Of a DNA stretch of 64,000 nucleotides, positions 35,882 through 47,930 are shown piece by piece. A program made the translations under genes and the position numbers. This DNA is from Axinella damicornis (taxonomy: Eukaryota > Porifera > Demospongiae > Axinellida > Axinellidae). Where the stretch lies: NCBI GenBank assembly GCA_963931865.1, contig OZ007510.1, positions 4,083,366 to 4,147,365 on the forward strand, read 5' to 3'. Positions within the stretch are counted from its first letter, which is position 1. Each line of letters begins with the position of its first letter. The notes below the pieces were generated by a model. The model was not told where the DNA came from and ran no database searches. It worked only from the letters and a program-made list of their open reading frames with translations.

Positions 35882-38800
35882 TCAGGCAATGTCCGTGTAC
35901 CCACTGCGGGTCCTGATCACCCTCTTACAAGCATAGAAGGTCAGGAAAAAGAAGATGACAAAGATAACACACAGAATGGAGAGGATGACTATTCCCACCA
36001 CCAGGTCCACAGCAGTGTATGGCCGCTCTATGTAATAGGGGGTCGGGGAGATACTGCTTGTCTGATTAAGCAGGTACCCCATTGCCCAGCCTACAGAGAT
36101 CTCATGCACCTGTAGAGAACAAGAACAGGCTATCACAAGAAACTCGTACAGTGGAACCTGTCTATAGTGGTCACTGGTCAGCAGTATGACCATAATAGAC
36201 AGGTGGCTGCCATAAACAGTGACCACAATAGCCTCGTTCCCAGGCCGCGTGGGAACGAGGCTATGACCACAATAGACAGGGTCCACTGTAGAACCAACAA
36301 CTTGTCTCTGTGCATGTATATGTATTCTCACACACAAACCAGGCGATTGAGTGGCACAGGAGCACATAACGGGCGCTCATAAGCTCCTGAGTGTCACCAT
36401 CTACTTCGTTTCCTAGTCATCACCTTTTCCTTGAAGGTGACACTCCAGCTGTTGGTCGCGTTGAACCCAAGCCCTTGCTCAAGCAGGTGGAGGATGAACT
36501 GACCATCGAAGCAGCGGTGAAACAGGTACGGGTCTCCCGGGTGCTGTCCCTCAGCCTTGAGTTGGGGGGGGGGGGGGGGGGGGGGGTGATACCAGGTTGT
36601 CTGACTTTGTTTAGAGCTGGTTAGTCTCTACCCAGATCTATTTCACCATGCAGTGGATTATTAGGATGACATACACATAGCCCCTCACTACACATACTTC
36701 AGTTTTGTTGAGGCTGCAGAAGGTGGTCACATTGTGTTTGTATGGCCCCCATTGGTTGATAATCTTGTGACTATTGTCTGCCATCTCAAAGAAGGCGGCT
36801 GTGTACCAGAACCCAGAGAAACCCTTCAGGGGGGAGGGAATGGAGAGGTCCAAGGAAGGGAGGAGGGAAGGAAGGGAGGGAGGAAGGGAAGGGAGGGAGG
36901 GACAGGAGAGGTCCAAGAGAGGGGGAGGAAGGGAGGGAGAGGGAGGAAGGGAGGAAGGGAGGAGGGAGAGGGAAACAGGAGGAGAGGAAGTAGGAAAGTA
37001 GAAATGACTTCACTGTATGAAACAACTCGCACAAGTAGCGACTGCTTGCTCACCACAAAATGCCCCTCCACGGGTGGCTGGATGTAGGAACCATTGATGC
37101 ACGTGCTGCTCACGTTGCAGGCAGCAAAGTTGAACACCTCCTGAATGGTACTGTTGCACAACTGAACGTTACCTGTGCCCACAAACGTGAAGATATCATC
37201 AACAGTCCCTTCCAGGGTGGACGGAGGGGGTATCTCGAACCCAAACACCTCGACAGCGGTCTCACTTGTGACGCATAAGGAATAGACTTGGCTGTGTGTG
37301 TAGTTCATCATCACCCCACTAGGCAGGCAGGGGTTGGAGACATTAGTAGTATCAGAGGCCTACAGGAGATTCATAAAGACACAATTTATATAATCTGGAT
37401 GAAACATTAAGAAGTGACTCAATCCTGTGATGGGTGACCAGTGCTGCATGCCTACATGAATAGCTATCGACAAAATGTACCCCCAATTATGCACATTAGA
37501 GCGTAGCAGGCCAGGGAGGAAGGACAAGATCACGTGCACTGCCAGTTTGTTTGATGTGATGCAGTTCTACTGCTTTTCTCCATGGGAGAAGGTTGCTGTG
37601 CACTTTCAATGCATCCTGAAGAGCATCCTCCATGTAAGACTGTAAGTGAACTACGCATATACACTACTACGTATACGTGCCTGTACTGAGCAGTTATGCA
37701 TGTGACCATGCAACCTCAGTGAGCAAATGCAGACTTGTCTACTGTACTCATGGTTTAGCTTCAGATTTGCCTCGTTCCCAGACTCGCATGGCCTGGGAAC
37801 GAGGCTAACATCAGGTAAGAAGTCAATAAAGCGATTGAGTGAATGTCAGCACTAGAGCTGTTACTAGTCTGCTACTAGTCTACATCCGCATACTTCTTGT
37901 ATATCATTGTGTACTATACTATACTGACGAGAATCAACAAGGACAGTTTAGAGAGGAGCTTAGACGATTCAGGAATGCAATTGATGACCAAAAGTATGTG
38001 AAACCCAGAGCTTGTCCTACTGCCTATGGGGAACATGTATCTACATGTAGGGTATGCAGGAGAATTCATCAACATGAGTGTAGTCAAATAACAGATTCAC
38101 TTTCAGATCATTATACATGTACATGTATATGTTCCCATGAAGTGACTCACGCTCTGCACAAGGTGAGCCAAGAACCTCGACCGGGCCTCGTTGTGTCCAT
38201 AGCACAGGTAGCTGCGGGCGTAAAGATCATGTTCCTTATTGAACAGCACCTCCTTGCTCATGTACTGCTGGTCGATATCCGGATGCCCAGAGACAAAGGC
38301 AATCTCGACTGAGGCTCCACCCAGGTCTAGAGAGCCATCTGGGTGATCCTGGGTGCCAAAAGTCAGAGATCATGAATTACGACTGCAATCGTAGGTCCTG
38401 TGCAAGACTCACAGTGAGGGGACTGAAGTTCTGCAAGGCATAGTTGGCGGTGGCCCACCCGGAGGCAGCCTCCTCTCTCCCCGAGATGATCTTCCCACTG
38501 ACCAGGAGATAGCCAGAGTGATGCAGAGTGCGGTTGGCGACCTCCAATATTTCGTCAGCCGTAGCAGAATCATTATCCCTGCATATCAAGGACACAACAT
38601 GTACGAGTACAGGTGGACAGTAGGTACGCCTTATGGTGATCATGGTGGTGTAGGCCACAAATAACTAACGCATACTCCATCACTGTCAATGGTACTTATG
38701 TTTCAAGGCAGTCTGCTCCTATATCCTACCCTGATTGGTGAGATCTGAACTCTGTGTTGTGTGTGCGACAAGGTTAATAAGCTTACCGCACTAGTCTCAT

Positions 38801-39839
38801 CCCGGCAGTGGCTCCCAGGAACAGACCAGTTGTCGGTCGCAGAGAGTCTGGCACATAACCTTGGCTGTCGGTCAGGCACTGAGCAAACGTCCTGTTGGCA
38901 TCACTCGGGTGGGAGGTGTAGCTGTTCAGACTGTCTGCAAGTGGAAACAAAAAAAGGTGGTCTTCCAAGAGAGACTTTATATCTAAATGTCAAGATTTTC
39001 ATCCACACACAGGAGTGACAACACAATATATCGCATAAGCAGGTCGCGCCCTCCGGGAGACGCGACCTACTTATGCGCTCTTGGTCGTCGGTATCAGTGA
39101 GGACACGGAGCAAGAAAGTCTGTCTAGAGTCATAACCACATGCATTTCAGTGATCGCTGTTGACTTCATATGGCCAGAACAAAACTTGATGGCAATGATT
39201 CGATCAGACTGCGTTGATCTTCATCATGCTAATACAGAAACCATACGGGATAAGCTCACCAGGTGTTACGCAGAAATGAGTAAATAGGGCAGGGTGACAT
39301 GCCTCTCAGTGGATGTCATAATTCCTAGTCCCAAGTCACCAACTAGCCTCCTCCTACCTTGTCCCCAAACCACTGCCAGCCTCATCCGGTATTTGTGAAT
39401 CTACTTAATACCAAGGGACTTCAGAGTCGGGACTTACCATTTCTTCCACAATACCAGATTTGCTTCACAAGTCCAGTGAAGTTTCTTCTGGGGGTGGCCG
39501 CCGCGGGCACCTCCCAGTTGTAGACGTATAGGTCTGTATGGGCGGAGCCCGCATCTATTACTATACCATACTGTGTGTGTGTGTTGTGTGTGTATAAAGG
39601 GAGTGCGTACCATGTCACATAAGAAATGCAAGAACTTTCCTTTTACACACTTAGATCATCTCCCCATGCATAACGACTCCTTCCACACCTCTGCTTCCAC
39701 CTTACTAACCTCCTTCCATCTCTATGACCTCCTTCCATCGCCATACTACCATTCTTACACAAACTTATGCACAAGCTACTGCAGTATCAAACAGTCACTC
39801 CCCACAACTGCAACACATACATGGTTACACTCAAGCCAG

Positions 39840-39879
<40 letters not shown>

Positions 39880-40050
39880 TAGACAGACAGACATAGATGG
39901 ACACAGCTATTCCCTCACCTTTGTTCTAGTGGCAAGTTCCTCGTACAGTATCGGAAGCAGAACAACCGAACACCCAAACAGGATGGCCAGTGTCAGTGCA
40001 GTGATGGGCACCAGGCTCACCGTGAAATACTTGCAACAGTTTTTGGGCAT
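35882..40050 (-). CDS. Ectonucleoside triphosphate diphosphohydrolase (CD39 family)
   Basis: A cell-surface enzyme hydrolysing extracellular ATP and ADP. ATG 40050 starts MPKNCCKYFTVSLVPITALT, an N-terminal membrane anchor (TALTLAILFGCSVVLPILY). The apyrase conserved regions are present in order: ACR1 IVIDAGSAHTDLYVYNW, ACR2 LFLGATAGMRLVR, ACR3 GREEAASGWATANYAL with the catalytic Glu, ACR4 SLDLGGASVEIAF, and ACR5 FSGFWYTAAFFEMAD. The C-terminal anchor is AVDLVVGIVILSILCVIFVI followed by a basic tail ending SGYTDIA. Two anchors and five ACRs place it with the plasma-membrane group (ENTPD1/2/3/8) rather than the secreted or organelle forms. ACR1 has Ala where most have Ser (DAGSAHT). Exon edges between the ACR blocks were traced by AG/GT but not all fixed. 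Confidence 0.88.
36229..36263. mobile_element. Foldback MITE, minimal copy with 9-bp duplication
   Basis: Only 35 bp: TAGCCTCGTTCCCAGG, a few bases, then GTGGGAACGAGGCTA. The 9-mer TGACCACAA stands on both sides, so this stub was either inserted or collapsed after insertion. Confidence 0.85.
36564..36586. repeat. Poly-G run (23 G)
   Basis: Pure homopolymer in an ENTPD intron (C-run on the transcribed sense). Confidence 0.9.
36832..36985. repeat. Purine tract of GGGAGGAA/GGAAGGGA units
   Basis: About 150 bp of almost pure purine on this strand, including a repeated GGAGAGGTCCAAG unit, in an ENTPD intron. Polypurine mirror tracts can form triplex DNA. Confidence 0.9.
37767..37807. mobile_element. 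Foldback MITE, short copy
   Basis: TGCCTCGTTCCCAGACTCGC then GCCTGGGAACGAGGCTA with an almost absent loop, in an ENTPD intron. No exact flanking duplication. Confidence 0.7.
39031..39077. repeat. Hairpin with GCATAAGCAGGTCGCG arms
   Basis: CGCATAAGCAGGTCGCG is mirrored by CGCGACCTACTTATGCG (one mismatch) around CCCTCCGGGAGA. It lies in an ENTPD intron and is not related to the TAGCCTCG family. Confidence 0.85.
39836..39895. repeat. CAGA tetranucleotide microsatellite
   Basis: About 14 copies of CAGA with single variants, in the first ENTPD intron. Confidence 0.9.
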
Positions 40051-40394
40051 CTTTGAGAGCTAAAATCCTATGTCTGCTAGTAGATCTGTTACACTTGCAG
40101 GTCAAGAGGTCATGATATAGGGTGGCGGCAGCGCAGGTGCATTGCAATCACAGGTGGGCTGCGTTCTTTGCTTCTGTACTTGCAGTCCGAGCAGATGAGC
40201 TAAGGGAAGGCTACAATGGTGAAACATGTGCAAACAACCGTCATGTGAAAGGCCAGGGAACGTGTTTACAGAACTGATGGCACAATGTTGTTCATACACG
40301 AATAGCTTCACATGTGAATATACTGTGTGAGGGGTAGTACGGCATTTAATACATTAGGGTGTAATCACTGACTGGTTATGTTTCGACATGGATA

Positions 40395-40496
40395 TTAGTC
40401 CAGCAGGAAGTACATACTTAACTAATAGGTACCAGAAACACGCACGCATCTAGAACCGACCATGGTCCTATCGCCCTACTTCCTGCCGGACCAATA
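40395..40496. mobile_element. Small MITE with AGTCCAGCAGGAAGTA ends
   Basis: TTAGTCCAGCAGGAAGTA and, inverted, TTGGTCCGGCAGGAAGTA bound about 100 bp. No family recognised. Confidence 0.7.
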
Positions 40497-41409
40497 ACCA
40501 CTTCATTTATGTTTCCATGGTTCACCAAATTGAGGTCCTAGCAAATAGTCATGGAACACAATGTTGATCAGAACTTAACTGTGCCTCAATGATAAGGGAC
40601 TGCCCCTTATTGATTAGGTCCCGTTTTTGTGGTGGATGCAAGCTTCCAGACAGTTTGCAATCATACAGGCAGTAGACTAATGCAAGCTACACCACATCCA
40701 TAGATATTTATACTGCGAAGTATAATATCCGTGGCTACACTAGTCTCGGTACCAGAATATTCGCGCACGGCGGAATAGTCTGGTACTCTGGTACCGATAA
40801 TTTGCGGTCGCCTCGAGGATTTGGTCACAGTTTATGGATAGGCTTACAAACTAACCACAGATTACGCTTGGCTCCAGCTTTCTCCGTACACTGTATCTGC
40901 TCCCTCTGTCCCGTTCTCACTCACGTCTTGCCTCTCTGAGCTGATGATCTGAGCGCTCGAGTTGCGCCGCGCCGCATGCAATTTCATCATGTGACATTAC
41001 GTAATGACATCATCAGATAGCTTTGCGTTGCGTCACTATACCTGTACAATGTACTGAAGGATACTGTGTTGCGAAGACGTTTTCTTGAGATCGACTTTAA
41101 CAAGTAAGTCAGTAAATGGTTGAGGATCAGGAGGACTACTTACTAAAGTTTACCGCCAAGCCACAAGCGTTGGGTGTGTTGTGCCGCCCCGCCTACATCT
41201 GATACCTATAGATAGACATGATATATAGATAGATACATAGATACATACATACACACATACATAGATAGATAGATAAACTCAACAGAAAGTGTTCCATCAG
41301 CATACCTGGGAGTCTTGCGTGACGTATACCAAGGGTCCGTAGATTAGCATGCGACAGAGAGTAGTCTGCCCAGGTAGCAAGGGGTGGTCAAACCCGCTAA
41401 CACTCCAAC

Positions 41410-41603
41410 TAGTCTCGTTCCCAGACCCAAACAACCCCAGCGAAGATCGCTTACAGTATCCTGCGGGGAAGGAGGGTCTGGTCATTTGACCGCGGGCAAC
41501 GCGGATCTACGGAATGTTGACAATTTCATTTACACGTGACGTCATTTCCGTAGTATATGCAAGCGATCTTCGCTGGGGTTGTTTGGGTCTGGGAACGAGA
41601 CTA
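41410..41603. mobile_element. Long member of the TAGYCTCG family with exact 9-bp duplication
   Basis: The arms start TAGTCTCGTTCCCAGACCCA and continue through AACAACCCCAGCGAAGATCG, matched exactly in inversion for about 42 bp, around an 110-bp unique centre. CACTCCAAC flanks both ends exactly. This copy best defines the element: true insertion, 9-bp duplication, non-coding centre. Confidence 0.92.
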
Positions 41604-42584
41604 CACTCCAACCACTTGTATGATGAATGGTCCCTCGGCGCAAACAAACACTAGCTACAGCCCTAACCATACCCTACTGGGCCGTTCTTCGAACTTTACC
41701 CACTTGCCTTCTTGTCTAGAAGGAGAGGTTTAGTGGAGGGGGGCCACTAAACATCCCCCTTCACAGGAAAAGGATTAGTTTGGCCATTATCACCATTATA
41801 CTTGTACAGTTAGTTTGTCAATCTGTGCTGTGTGCTTGGCCTGAATACTGCCAGTTACACCTGCAAAACAGCTAGGAGATGTCTGGAACGTCGGATCGCT
41901 TACCAGCCGACTGTATATTTCGTGCCATGAGTGTGGCGGAAGTTCATGGTGGATGAATAATGGTAATGACCCGCCCACTTCCTGGGGAAGACCCCAAATG
42001 AGAAACATAAATAGTGGCCTTATTGCAATGTAGTGGTTGGAGTGTGTAGTTATATTGTACCTACTTGCTGGTGTGGCATGGTTGTGGCCTACTGTATTAC
42101 TGCATGTACCACAGTCGCACATCAGGTCACTTTTAGGTGCATATTCACTGTTTGGTGCAGGTTCAACTCTCGTCGCAGCTACTCTTTATTGAACGCTGAA
42201 GAACTCAGCCATTTTCGATCCTATAGAGAGGAAAATTATTCGAGATGAAGCGCACTTTCTATTCAAGGAATGTCATTCGAAATTATGCACATCTCGCTTA
42301 TTGGCACATGTTTCCTTCCTGTGGAGATATAGGTGCATGCGCCTAATAATGAGCAACTATGGTACCTCACACAGTTACGATGGATTTTGCCACGGTCACA
42401 GGGCCACTGGGAGTTTAGCAGTTTGTGAATGGTCACGGATTGTGACCCTGGTCACAGCCATAAGCACAGGGTGGCCACACCTTGTGCAGCCTGGTCGGAT
42501 ATTTCCCCACCCCATCAGTATGGGTCCTAGGACTCCATGCCCTATTGGGGGCAAGGTTTGGGGGATTACCAGGTCGGGTAAGGC

Positions 42585-42611
42585 TAGCCTCGTCCCCAGG
42601 GAACGAGGCTA
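42585..42611. mobile_element. Foldback MITE remnant, 27 bp
   Basis: TAGCCTCGTCCCCAGG directly abuts GGAACGAGGCTA. Flanks GGGTAAGGC and GGGTAAGCA match 7 of 9. Confidence 0.75.
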
Positions 42612-42805
42612 GGGTAAGCATTGTCTGTGAGGATGTGTCTGTGTTTCCGTATAGTGTCGATAGAACCGCTGTAAACAGACCAGCTAAAGGTGGATCATGG
42701 CAGGAGCAGCACTGCTACCTGCCCTGACCCTTATATACCCCACAGAGCTAACCACATGTGGTATCACTCCTAAAGCCTAACGCACACAGCTAGCCACGCA
42801 TGGTA

Positions 42806-43018
42806 CTGTCAATTTCACTTCGCTTCGAACATGCGTATTGCGTGCCAAGTTTTGCGGCAAGAACTTCCTGTGGGTGGAGCTTTACGGAAATTGCACGGCC
42901 CGCAATACGCTGGAGTCCGGAAGCTGCGGGCACTTTGCGTGAGTGTCATATTTACAGAACACAATTTCCGTGAAAATCCACGGAAATACGCATGTTTGAA
43001 GCGAAGTGAAATCGACAG
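42806..43018. mobile_element. Mariner-like MITE with TA duplication
   Basis: The ends CTGTCAATTTCACTTCGCTT and CTGTCGATTTCACTTCGCTT extend to about 35 bp (ACATGCGTATT) with few mismatches and are flanked by TA on both sides. It is 213 bp, with no transposase. It sits just 117 bp upstream of the alpha-SNAP start. Confidence 0.85.
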
Positions 43019-43135
43019 TATCACTCCTTAAGCCTAGAGTTGATCTTTAGGCCTGATTCCAGTTTACAAACCACCACAAACTGGAGGTTGGATAGACCTC
43101 ATTGTGATGTCCATCTCCACCCGCTAGCTGCAGGC

Positions 43136-46100
43136 ATGGCTGAAGCTCCCCACATTGCTGCTGAGGGAGACTCCAACACTCCAGTTGCGGGGACCTCAGC
43201 AGACACTACCCCTCAGCCACAAAAGCCACCCCCACCAGTGGCCTCTGCCACCGATGGACCACAAGAGAGAAAAGCGAGGGAGTACATGGAACAGGCAGAG
43301 AAGAAGATCAAGTCTGCCCAGAGTTTTTTCGGAGGTCTGTTCGGGTGAGTTGACACTCAATATCTACCTCCTATTCTCCCCTACAGTATGTAAGATATTT
43401 ATTTGTGGTCATTTATGAGAATCTACAGAGGTGATTATAATCTAGTAATCTGAAGACCCCACCTAAGTTTAGTCGGTCATAATGATTGTCCTCACAAGTA
43501 AACGTCCTTTATATGTCGTCTACTAGTGGTTTTATGGGCAGCCTTTTGGCTACTTTGCTCGGTATTTGGCAGGTGTCCAAGTGTTATAGTCACCTCTGAG
43601 TCCTATGTTGGTACAGGGCCAGGGGCTTTATTGGGGCGAGCATATAGCAGGCTCATCGCTAGTTCTATATTAGCAGTAGATCTATCCATATTCTTTATGA
43701 CAGACAGACAATACCAGTGTCAACCCCTCACTACAAGAGAGACAAAGCAGGCTTTGGCGTAGACAATAACTTTACAGACAGCGACGAGGACAAGAGACTG
43801 CTGAGCAAAGGGAAGAGGTGGAGAGAAGCAAATTGAGCAACTCACTCACACTCGCCCCACAATGCCCTGCATTCCCCTAGTTCTATGTCTTGTTTGTACT
43901 GTATGTGGGTGCATCTAGTTTCGGCCCAACCAACCTCAGCATGGATCGCCTTTAGTATCGCGCGTTATACTGGAAGTGATATGCGCTATGGATGAAGGTC
44001 TAGGATCGAGACTAGGGTGTGTCTAGCTGTGGTTGATTATATCTTCTTGTTCCTGCGTATGTAGTGGTGCAGCAAAATTGGAAGATGCTGCAGATTTGTT
44101 CGTCAGAGCTGCAAATTCATTCAAAGTTGCCAAGAGAAATAAAGGTTGGTTGTATCAACTAATGCAGCTGCTATCCATGAAGTGCTTATTCACTTCCAAC
44201 CTTCTGCCTCCCTTTTCCCCTCTTCTCCCACCCCTCTCCCCCACCATCCTCCCTACACCATCAGCCGCTGGTGACGCATTCCGCAGGGCAGCAGAACTCC
44301 ACATGGGTATGGAAACTAAGCACGAGGCGGCCACCCACTTTGTGGAGGCAGGACTGGTGTTGAAGCGAGAGGACCCCAAGGGTAGGCATGGCTACCAACT
44401 CTGAATTGTGCTTAGTGTGGGGGGAAAATGTGATGGACCTACATGTAAAAGCTAGAGGATAGTTACCCAGTTTCTACCAGTGGATAGCTGACTTTGTGGT
44501 CGTTAGCTGTCATGATGTGTGTGAAAGATTACGCCTTGTTGAACAGGCTGTCACGTTTCTTCCCTATAGAGGCAGTTCAATGTTATCAAAGAGCAATTGA
44601 GATTTACACTGACATGGTACGTTGCCTAACCGCATCCATCCACCTTTGCTTGAGTTATTATTGACCATCCCTCCCTCTTCATCCACCCGTTCCTTCCTCC
44701 ATTCTCCAACTCACCTACTCTACCCACTCTTCACACTCCTCTTCCCTGTTCTACTTCCTTCCCCTTACCTCCTCCTCCTTTCCTCTTCCCTCTCCTCTGC
44801 CGTCATCCCTCCTCCTCGCTCTCCTCTGCTGTCTCCCCCTCCTCCTCCCTCTCACTTCGCCTTCACCCTCTCCTCCCACTTCCCTTTTCCTCCCTCTCCT
44901 CTTCCCCTCCTCCTCCCTCTCCTCTTCCTCCCTCTCCTCTTCATCTTCCCCTCCTCCTCCTTCTCTTCTTCCCCTCCTCCTCCCTCTCACTTCACCTTCA
45001 CCCCCTCCTCTCCCACTTCCCCTTCTCCTCCATCTCCTCTTCCTCCCTCTCCTCTTCATCTTCCCCTCCTCCCTCTCTTCTTCCCACCTCTCCTCCTCCT
45101 CCCTCTCCTCACCTTTTCCGTACTCTCCCACAACTCTCACAGGGAAGATTTAGTTTAGCTGCCAGATATCACTCAACAGTCGCAGAGATTTATGAAACTG
45201 AACTGCTGGATTTTGAGGAGGTAGGAGGGGAAGTATTCACTTCTTCACATGCATGCCACAACTATAATAATGGTATAATTATTCTGCAGGCTATTTCAAA
45301 CTACGAACGAGCAGCTGATTATCACAGGGGTGAAGATGCAGTAGGGTACGTTCATAAACCGTCTTTGGCCAATCAGAAGGCTGCACGCAGCCCATAGATA
45401 GGAAGTGAAAGCAATTGAATTACTACTTATTGTAGTAGCTTGTGTTCATATAAATAGCTGGTGATCTATCGTTGGATGACTCCTCTCTACTCACCCTTTC
45501 GGTCCCTCGGCAAACCTCTCTCACTTTCTCACCCGCCTACTTGCCACACAGGTCATCTAACAAGTGTCTGGTAAAAGTGGCCCACATGTGTGCCATGTTG
45601 CAACAGTTTGACAAAGCAGCCAGCCTCTTTGAAGAGGTACAGTGTACTGAACTGAACTAGTTCGAATTTTACACACCTAAAATTAATGTCTTTCTGATTT
45701 CTCTTCTCGTATCTAATAGATTGGTAAGAATTCACTCGAGAATACACTACTGAAGTACGGAGCAAAAGACTATTTTTTCAAGGCTGCAATCTGCCACTTC
45801 TGCATAAGCGCAGAAGCAGCTAAGGTTGGTGACCATACTTAGGAACGTGACAGCATCACCCCCTAACAGCGCTTGTGGATTGAGTGTGATGTTTTCATGC
45901 TTCCCCCTTATCAGGTATTCATTGTGCTACCATAGTAACCATCCTGTAGAGGTGTGCTTGTTGGGACAAGTTGTACTGTTGTAATGTTACATAACAACTA
46001 CCCTCTTGCTTTCCACATCCAGGATGCGATTGAGCGTTACAAGCAAATACACCCAGGTTTTGATGGAACAAGAGAACTGAAGCTTATCCAGGTATGACGT

Positions 46101-46772
46101 TAGCCTCCACTGTGTAATGGAGCTTAACCAACTGCTCATGCCTATCACCGAATACCCGGCTCCTCCCATACTATGATAACAATATCACTTGTTTTGTGGT
46201 ATTCATAATTTCAGGACTTGCTGGAGGCACATGAAGAGGAGGATACTGACAAGTTTGCTGATATCGTATGTTATTGTCATTCCTTTTGCCCTCAAACCTA
46301 CTGCACATGATGATGAATATCTGACTATAGATCCTTCCAGCCTTCTTGAACTACATCCTGTATGAGTGTGATGCTTAGCTATCTTATTGGGGCGAGCCTG
46401 AGCAAGCCCCACACTACACTGTGTGTGTGTTAAACACTAACCTGACTCACAGTTGCTGTGATGTGCATGAGTATATGTTTAATGTCATAATTTCTATGCT
46501 CGTTGCCCAGTCACATTCTGATGACAGTCAGGTGAATGTAACTACTCCTTGCATGTCCTGCACGCACATGCACTTCGCTCAGGCTCGCCCTCCAATGTCC
46601 TGCATTCCACTAGTATAGACCAAGCATGCTACTTGATATCTTAGACTCCTCCTCCTCCTTCCCTTCCTTCCAGGTAAAGGACTATGATGCCATTTCACGG
46701 ATTGACCAGTGGCTGACTGCCCAGTTGCTGCACATCAAGAAGTCCATACACGCTGTACCAGACATCAACTAA
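43136..46772 (+). CDS. NAPA: Alpha-soluble NSF attachment protein
   Basis: An adaptor that recruits NSF to SNARE complexes for disassembly after membrane fusion, in the cytosol. ATG 43136 is followed by a Pro/Ala/Thr-rich extension of about 45 residues ([18 protein letters not shown]) not usual in alpha-SNAP. The conserved start is then [20 protein letters not shown]-like helical exons follow: [109 protein letters not shown] and [15 protein letters not shown]. The end is [24 protein letters not shown], just before the stop. The first junction (GG|T) restores the FGG codons. Ten or more exons are seen. Confidence 0.92.
44640..45125. repeat. 480-bp pyrimidine tract (CCT/CTCCTC)
   Basis: A very long CT-rich, tandemly arranged tract (units such as CCTCCTCCCTCTCACTTC) forms almost a whole alpha-SNAP intron up to the acceptor before [11 protein letters not shown]. 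Open frames of Leu/Ser/Pro or Arg/Glu through it are artefacts. Confidence 0.9.
46388..46592. mobile_element. MITE with GGGCGAGCCTGAGC ends
   Basis: GGGGCGAGCCTGAGCAAG and, inverted, GGGCGAGCCTGAGCGAAG bound about 200 bp in the last alpha-SNAP intron. A TTATTGGGGCGAGC word also occurs at 43629, possibly a second, solo end. Confidence 0.7.
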
Positions 46773-47930
46773 AATAATTTAGTGTGGGTCTATACTGGCC
46801 CACATTGTGCTAACTTGGTGTATTGTGCACATAGCTAGTAATTGTTAAGCAACTTTGAAACACACCAACCTATTGTGTAACTGTGTAAGTTGCAGAGCAA
46901 CAATGTGGCTCCCTTATGTCACTATGACAGCTTTGGCCTTGTAGACATCTTACTTCAATTGGAGCAAATGGGATGCTGATGCACATTCTAACAAGAGGAT
47001 ATTATGGCTCCAAAAGGGTTTAAAAAAGTGGGACTGTTGATCCTGGTCCATCCAGCAGGGACGTGGAAATATTTTTCCCCTCCACGCCAGGTGTCAAAAA
47101 TGCTTGAGACTAGGACTGTCCTCAACTCCAAAAGGGACATAATTATGCTGATGAAAGTACTGGACTAGTAGCATGAACAAGGGCTGCAGAAGCACAATTA
47201 CGGGCTAGTACTGTCCAAAAGCTATAGTAGTTTCACCTTGGGCTAGCTAGTAACAGCACTTTTCTTGTTTATTTGCAGTGTACATGTAGTAGTCAGCTGT
47301 GTTGACAACATTTTCCAGGATCGAAAAATGGGCTGCGATGCTACAAAAGGACTTCCTGATAGGAGAAAATCATGCATGAATTGCACATGCAGACAATTCT
47401 CAGTGGGCCCAACTTTGCAGAAATGCAGTCAGCTAGCTTCAATAAACTCTATTATCTCCCACTGCCACTGTATATGAATGCCTATTATGTGCAAGGTATT
47501 CATAGGTGAGAAAGCTATGTGTTTCCTTGGTAATGCCATGCCAACTGCAGTGCGTCATTGGTAATGCATGAATGAAATTCATTGGTAATGCATGAATGAA
47601 ATTGAATGAACTCAATGTCTACAGGATCAAAGTTGATGCGTGAGTATAGAGCTGGTTGGACACAGCCTTTGAGTATACATAATTATGATAGAAGGGAATA
47701 AGCAGCTCAGTCCGTTTACAGAATGAGTTGAATGCTACGTAGAAGTTGACTACTTTTGAATACATAAGTTCTTATTAGCTACTAACTACCTGTTGAGGTC
47801 ACCCGGAAGCATCAGTTAGAATTACAACAACATAATAATATTATATGAGTTACAGATAATTGGTACTCGTGCTACCATATCACGTGCTGTGTGCACCGTG
47901 GTAGTGGTCTGAGCCGGACCAGCCTTAAAG
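46773..47930. other. Spacer upstream of ubiquitin-array gene 1
   Basis: No coding frame supported. It contains a direct repeat of CATTGGTAATGCATGAATGA near 47556-47604. The last roughly 50 bp before the start codon (…GTGGTCTGAGCCGGACCAGC) are nearly identical to the sequence before gene 2 at 58575-58622. Confidence 0.6.

Larger units (their letters stand above)
40051..43135. other. 3-kb gene-free interval between ENTPD and alpha-SNAP
   Basis: Divergent promoters lie at both ends and no coding frame is supported between. It contains several miniature elements (40395-40496, 41410-41603, 42585-42611, 42806-43018), a GATA/ATAC microsatellite (41211-41275) and a pair of small palindromes at 40698-40795. 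The latter include TCGGTACCAGA arms after a TAGTC start. Confidence 0.6.

Noticed and set aside
39836..39895. CRISPR-like array
   Set aside because: A simple CAGA microsatellite with no unique spacers; the genome is eukaryotic.
44622..45158. 178-codon Ser/Pro/Leu frame and its Arg/Glu antisense
   Set aside because: A product of the intronic pyrimidine tract of alpha-SNAP.
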